A program made the translations under genes and the position numbers. A stretch of DNA of 17,828 nt, from the NCBI GenBank assembly GCA_040381075.1, contig JBEIHX010000050.1, forward strand, positions 1 through 17,828. The letters run 5' to 3'. The notes under the pieces are model-generated. The model saw nothing but the letters and a program-made list of their open reading frames with translations, ran no database searches and had not been told where the DNA came from. How positions within the stretch are numbered: position 1 is the first letter of the stretch; each line of letters begins with the position of its first letter. Shown in pieces: positions 14,625-17,828 of the stretch. The DNA is from JBEIHX01 sp040381075 (lineage in GTDB: Bacteria > Pseudomonadota > Alphaproteobacteria > Caulobacterales > Aquidulcibacteraceae).

Positions 14625-15175
14625 CACGCACGTCCCTTCAGGGCTTGCTCGACCGCTGCTGACGCCTGCGCGTCACTGACCGCCACGCCCCCGAACTTGG
14701 CGGCGATGTCGCCGGCGAGCCCTGCGGCGGCGACCCGGATGTCCTCAAGCGCGCCAGCCCGCATCATCGCAAGGCGCTCCTCGGCGGCCGCGATCTTGCG
14801 CGCAGCATCGGCATCCGCGGACGCCTGCGCCGCCGCGATGTCAGCCGCGATCCGCGCCCGCATGTCGTCGACCAGCCTGCGCGCTTCGGACCGGCTTTCG
14901 GCCTGGGCCTTGTCCAGTGCATGGCGCGCCGCCTCCGCCTTCGCCTGGGCGGCGGCGGCGGCGTCAAGGTCGGACCTGATCTTGGCGGCGCGCGCGTCCA
15001 GCACGTCCTTGACGCGCGGAAGAGCCACGCGTGACATCACCCAGTAGAGCGCGCCAAAGGCGATCGCCCACCAGATGATCTGGTGCGTGAACAGCGATGC
15101 GTCGAACGGGGGAAAGCCGCCGGAGGCTTTTTCAGCCCCATGCGCGCCCGCCGCCCCATAGGCTTCGGCGGCCAT
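14624..15175 (-). CDS. atpF': F0F1 ATP synthase subunit b' (second b-type subunit)
   Basis: A 183-residue peripheral-stalk subunit. After a Gly/Ala-rich leader comes the conserved segment FPPFDASLFTHQIIWWAIAF (residues 21-40), then a single membrane helix (about 31-50) and a long coiled-coil-like helix. A b/b' heterodimer is typical of phototrophs and alphaproteobacteria. The leader is longer than in b and may protrude on the periplasmic side. The start ATG lies 22 nt after the atpE stop, and the stop overlaps the atpF start, indicating coupled translation. Confidence 0.94.
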   Translation of the reverse strand: MAAEAYGAAGAHGAEKASGGFPPFDASLFTHQIIWWAIAFGALYWVMSRVALPRVKDVLDARAAKIRSDLDAAAAAQAKAEAARHALDKAQAESRSEARRLVDDMRARIAADIAAAQASADADAARKIAAAEERLAMMRAGALEDIRVAAAGLAGDIAAKFGGVAVSDAQASAAVEQALKGRA

Positions 15176-15197
15176 GACCAGCCTCCCTGGAGGACGA

Positions 15198-15425
15198 TCA
15201 GACCACGAACAGCAGGAGGAGGGCGATCAGCAGCGAGAAGATGCCGAGCGCTTCGGTCACCGCGAACCCGAAGATCAGGTTGCCAAACTGGCCCTGGGCG
15301 GCAGACGGGTTGCGCATGGCGCCGGACAGGAAGCTGCCGAAAATGTTGCCCACGCCGACGGCTGCGCCGAGCATGCCGAGACAGGCAAGACCAGCGCCGA
15401 TGTATTTGGCTGCTTCAGCGTCCAT
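15198..15425 (-). CDS. atpE: F0F1 ATP synthase subunit c
   Basis: A 75-residue proteolipid that forms the rotor ring. It has two membrane helices joined by the polar loop RNPSAAQGQF (38-47). The proton-carrying carboxylate is Glu58 in GFAVTEALGIF. Helix 1 carries the Gly-rich packing motif (GAGLACLGMLGAAVGVG). The ATG at 15425 has AAGGAG 8 nt upstream and gives the family length; an upstream in-frame start at 15518 would add 31 residues with no relation to the family. It is 67 nt downstream of atpB, the widest gap in the operon. Confidence 0.96.
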   Translation of the reverse strand: MDAEAAKYIGAGLACLGMLGAAVGVGNIFGSFLSGAMRNPSAAQGQFGNLIFGFAVTEALGIFSLLIALLLLFVV

Positions 15426-15492
15426 GGTGATCACTCCTTCAATGGTTCGGTTGGACGAAGGGACTGCAAGGGATAGTCGTGCGGTCCGCGGG

Positions 15493-16248
15493 TCAGTGGT
15501 GCCCCGCGTGAAGCGCATCGTTGAGATAGATGCAGGTCAGCATTGCAAACACATACGCCTGCAGGAAAGCGACCAGAAACTCGAGGGCGAAGAGGGCGAC
15601 TGTCATGCCAAGCGGCAGGATGGATCCGAGCAACCCGATGCCCCCGGCCGCCGCCATCATCGGCACGAAGCCGGCGAAGACCTTCAAGAGAACGTGACCG
15701 GCGAAGATGTTCGCCCACAGGCGCACTGCATGGCTGAGCGGACGGGAAAAGAACGAGATGATCTCGATCGGGGTCACGATGATGTACAGCGGCGCCGGAA
15801 CGCCTGCCGGTGCAAACAGCTTCAGAAAGTCGAGACCGTTTTTCATGAAGCCGACAACGATCACGGTGCCGAAGACAAGCAGCGCCATCAGGGCTGTGAC
15901 GACGATGTGGCTGGTCGGCGTGAAGGTGCCGGGCACCATCCCGATCATGTTCGCCATGAAAATGAAGATGAACAGCGAGAACACCAGCGGGAAGAACTTC
16001 TTGACGCCGTCCGGTCCGGTCGCGCTGTGCAGCATGTCGTGCACGAAGCTGTAGGCGCCCTCCACGACCAGCTGCAGGCGGTTGGGCACCAGAGCCCGGT
16101 GGCGTACGCCGTACAGCATCAGGGCTGCTGCAGCGCCCGCGGCGAGAACCATGAACAGGCTGGCGTTGGAGAACGACGCGTCAAGACCCGCCACGTCGAG
16201 CGGCACAATCCGGTCGATATGGAACTGGTGCATCGGGTCCTTGGCCAC
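15493..16248 (-). CDS. atpB: F0F1 ATP synthase subunit a
   Basis: A 251-residue membrane subunit that forms the proton half-channels against the c-ring. The essential Arg is R176 in LSHAVRLWANIFAGH, and Q230 lies in the last helix (VAFLQAYVFAML). Five to six hydrophobic helices are visible. It starts with GTG at 16248: GAGGAGGAG (16255-16263), inside the end of atpI, is 6 nt upstream, and an alternative ATG five codons later lacks such a site. Only 3 nt separate it from the atpI stop, so translation of the two is probably coupled. Confidence 0.96.
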   Translation of the reverse strand: MAKDPMHQFHIDRIVPLDVAGLDASFSNASLFMVLAAGAAAALMLYGVRHRALVPNRLQLVVEGAYSFVHDMLHSATGPDGVKKFFPLVFSLFIFIFMANMIGMVPGTFTPTSHIVVTALMALLVFGTVIVVGFMKNGLDFLKLFAPAGVPAPLYIIVTPIEIISFFSRPLSHAVRLWANIFAGHVLLKVFAGFVPMMAAAGGIGLLGSILPLGMTVALFALEFLVAFLQAYVFAMLTCIYLNDALHAGHH

Positions 16249-16251
16249 GAC

Positions 16252-16683
16252 CTACTCCTCCTCGACCGGGTCCGGCGGAACATCCGCCCCCGACGTATGC
16301 CGCGCGCTATAGGCTTGCGCCGCGCGCACCAGATTCGTCACACCCGCCGCGAACCCGAAACCGAGCCCGATCATCAGACCCCAGGGAGAGGATCCCAGCA
16401 GATGATCGATCCCGTACCCAAGCAAAGCCCCGACCAGAATGGCCGAAGAAAACTCGCCCGCAAGCTTCAGGCCCTGCGACATGCCCTGTCCAGGACCGCC
16501 CGAAGCTGGACCGCCCGAAGCCGGACCGCCCCCTGCGGCTCCGCCAGCCGCATCGGCTGACTGCCTGCGCGCCGCAGCAATGCGCTGCTGCAGGTCGGCC
16601 AGACGCCTGTCATCAGCAGACCGATCGTCAGACGACCGGCCATCGGACGACCCGTCAGGGGACTTGGCGGTGGGATCGTCCAT
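16252..16683 (-). CDS. atpI: AtpI/AtpZ family ATP synthase accessory protein
   Basis: A 143-residue small membrane protein that, in other bacteria, helps assemble the c-ring or supply Mg2+/Ca2+. Two hydrophobic helices (about 76-96 and 99-120) carry the family pattern (GALLGYGIDHLLGSSPWGLMIG segment around 85-106). The first 70 residues are unusual: an Asp/Ser/Arg-rich stretch (8-27), a short basic helix (28-45) and a Gly/Pro-rich linker with GPASG repeats. The ATG at 16683 has GAGG 9 nt upstream; an adjacent TTG is ignored. It is the first gene of the F0 operon. Confidence 0.88.
   Translation of the reverse strand: MDDPTAKSPDGSSDGRSSDDRSADDRRLADLQQRIAAARRQSADAAGGAAGGGPASGGPASGGPGQGMSQGLKLAGEFSSAILVGALLGYGIDHLLGSSPWGLMIGLGFGFAAGVTNLVRAAQAYSARHTSGADVPPDPVEEE
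16493..16530. repeat. 15-bp coding repeat in atpI
   Basis: About two and a half copies of GGACCGCCCGAAGCY (starts 16493, 16508, 16523) on the plus strand encode the GPASG repeats of the AtpI linker on the minus strand. Confidence 0.75.
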
Positions 16684-16991
16684 CAAACAGGGCCTCGCAC
16701 GAGAGACCGTCTGGCGGCCGATGCGCGCAGAGAAGTGCTTAAAAGCAACAGGCCCCCAGAACCCCCCGAAAGCGCGCGGGCCGGAAACTAGGGCCCGACT
16801 CGCCGCAAGTCAAGCAAGCCCTTGTCAAGATTATGTCATGTTTTTCAGCCGATTAGGGCTGGGCGCTGCGTCGTGTGCTGCGCTGCACCAGATCACGGCG
16901 CGCCCCGCTCGCCACCCAATGGTCCTGCCGGGTCCTGCTGGCGTTCGCCTGATTTTGGCTGCCTCAGGCGCGTTGCGCGCCAGCCGCACGA
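16684..16991. other. 308-bp intergenic region between smc and atpI
   Basis: It holds the atp promoter (16785-16813), a tandem upstream TTGACA (16823-16828, minus strand), a leader of about 95 nt before atpI, and a GGCGCG-TTG-CGCGCC hairpin (16967-16981) just after the smc stop that may weakly terminate smc transcription. No open frame here looks like a gene. Confidence 0.6.
16785..16813 (-). promoter_or_regulatory. Promoter of the atpIBEF'F operon
   Basis: On the minus strand TTGACT (16813-16808), a 17-bp spacer and TAGTTT (16790-16785) form a good sigma-70-type promoter. A second TTGACA lies 15 bp further upstream without a matching -10. The spacer contains a GANTC site (GACTC, 16797-16801), the target of the CcrM methylase in many alphaproteobacteria. 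Predicted start is near 16778. Confidence 0.65.
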
Positions 16992-17828
16992 CTACTCGGC
17001 CGCCACGAGTGCGGACGCAGCGGACAGGTCGACGCTGACAAGCTGGCTGACGCCGGCTTCGGGCATGGTCACGCCGTACAGCCGGTCCATCCGGCTCATC
17101 GTCACCGGATTGTGGGTTATGACGATGAAGCGGGTGTCGGCGAGGCGGCGGATCTCGTCGAGCATCCGGCAGAAACGATCGACGTTTGAATCATCGAGTG
17201 GGGCGTCGACTTCGTCGAGCACACACAGCGGCGCCGGCGCAGTCAGAAACACGGCGAAGATCAATGCCGAGGCGGTCAGCGCCTGCTCGCCGCCCGACAT
17301 CAGGCTCATCAATCCAAGCCGCTTGCCCGGAGGACACGCATAGATCTCCAGCCCGGCTTCGAGCGGGTCTTCCCCCTCGGTCAGGCGCAACTCGGCTGCG
17401 CCGCCCGCAAACAGGGTTTGAAACAGGCGCTGGAAGTGGCCATTCACCACCCCGAACGCGGCCAGGAGCCGCTCGCGTCCCTCCGCGTTGATGGACGAAA
17501 TTGCGCTGCGCAGCTTGCTGATGGCGCCGGTGACGTCGCCGCGCTCTGTCTCGATGTCTGCGATCTGGCGGGCGACCTCCGTCGCCTCGTCGTCCGCCGC
17601 GAGATTGACTGCGCCAAGCCCGTCACGCTCGCGCCGCAGGCGCTCGAGGCGACGCTCAGCATCCTGCGTCGCAAGACCGTCCAGGGCTGCTCCAAAGTGC
17701 GCGCGGGCCCGTGCAATGAGCTCATCCGGCTCCCCGCCCAGGGCATCGAAGGCTGCCTTGGCGATTTCCGCGAGACGCTCGTGCGCCGCGGTGGCGCGCG
17801 CTTCGGCGCCGGCCCGCGCCTCGCGCGA
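16992..17828 (-). CDS. smc: Chromosome segregation protein SMC, C-terminal part
   Basis: The frame is open to the right edge, giving the last 278 residues of a protein usually near 1,150 residues. It begins in the second coiled coil and passes through the conserved RERDGLGAVNLAADDE region (about 61-76). The C-terminal ABC half follows: signature MSGGEQALTASAL (177-189), Walker B with LCVLDEVDAPLDDSN (201-215) and the switch-like FIVITHNPVTM (234-244). SMC with ScpA/ScpB condenses and resolves chromosomes. The Met-like start at 17450 is internal (a GTG valine codon). The gene runs toward the atp operon with a 308-bp gap. Confidence 0.95.
   Translation of the reverse strand, partial: SREARAGAEARATAAHERLAEIAKAAFDALGGEPDELIARARAHFGAALDGLATQDAERRLERLRRERDGLGAVNLAADDEATEVARQIADIETERGDVTGAISKLRSAISSINAEGRERLLAAFGVVNGHFQRLFQTLFAGGAAELRLTEGEDPLEAGLEIYACPPGKRLGLMSLMSGGEQALTASALIFAVFLTAPAPLCVLDEVDAPLDDSNVDRFCRMLDEIRRLADTRFIVITHNPVTMSRMDRLYGVTMPEAGVSQLVSVDLSAASALVAAE

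Noticed and set aside
15241..16560. A 439-residue open frame on the plus strand
   Set aside because: It is antisense to atpE, atpB and atpI, whose products are certain; its translation looks like a reverse-frame shadow.

Overview
The window is about 17.8 kb of GC-rich chromosomal DNA from an alphaproteobacterium. Three things support this. The F0 part of ATP synthase is encoded as atpI-atpB-atpE-atpF'-atpF with a duplicated b/b' subunit and no F1 genes, the split arrangement known from Alphaproteobacteria. The gene just upstream of it is smc. A TTGACT/TAGTTT promoter with a 17-bp spacer lies in front of the operon. The C13 peptidase and the smc-atp neighbourhood suggest a Caulobacterales/Maricaulales-like organism, but that placement is inference.

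Layout. Positions 1-246 hold a 16-bp tandem repeat and no gene. 247-1086 (+) is a CPBP-family membrane protease, then a hairpin with a T-run, then ilvC (1151-2170, +). On the minus strand a second CPBP protease (2249-3079) overlaps the end of an exported M17 leucyl aminopeptidase (3063-4604). An orphan 202-residue protein follows (4691-5299, +), then a striking 14/15-bp GATC-phased repeat array (5334-5503), then recQ (5610-7538, +). A 13-bp tandem repeat separates recQ from the convergent yggT (7688-7957, -). tRNA-Ala(CGC) is at 8107-8182 with its own promoter, followed by about 400 bp with no gene.

The second half starts with a minus-strand pair coupled by an ATGA overlap: a TrmA/RumA-type RNA uracil-C5 methyltransferase (9676-10893) and a class I SAM methyltransferase (8588-9679). 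Next come an exported glycine-zipper protein (10989-11627, +), a perfect 15-bp-stem hairpin, a DUF3754/TMEM143-like membrane protein (11726-12988, -), and a divergent exported C13 (legumain-like) cysteine peptidase (13151-14131, +). The peptidase converges on the F0 operon (14139-16683, -) with 7 bp between stop codons. The 3' end of smc (16992 to the right edge, -) closes the window.

Most genes are housekeeping: energy (F0), isoleucine/valine synthesis (ilvC), DNA repair (recQ), chromosome segregation (smc), RNA modification and tRNA. Several envelope proteins are mixed in (two CPBP proteases, M17 and C13 peptidases, glycine-zipper protein, DUF3754 protein, YggT). I see no phage, insertion sequence, CRISPR array or defence cassette. 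The features most worth attention are the three unrelated short tandem-repeat arrays in intergenic positions, the GATC-phased one in particular, and the poorly characterised envelope proteins.
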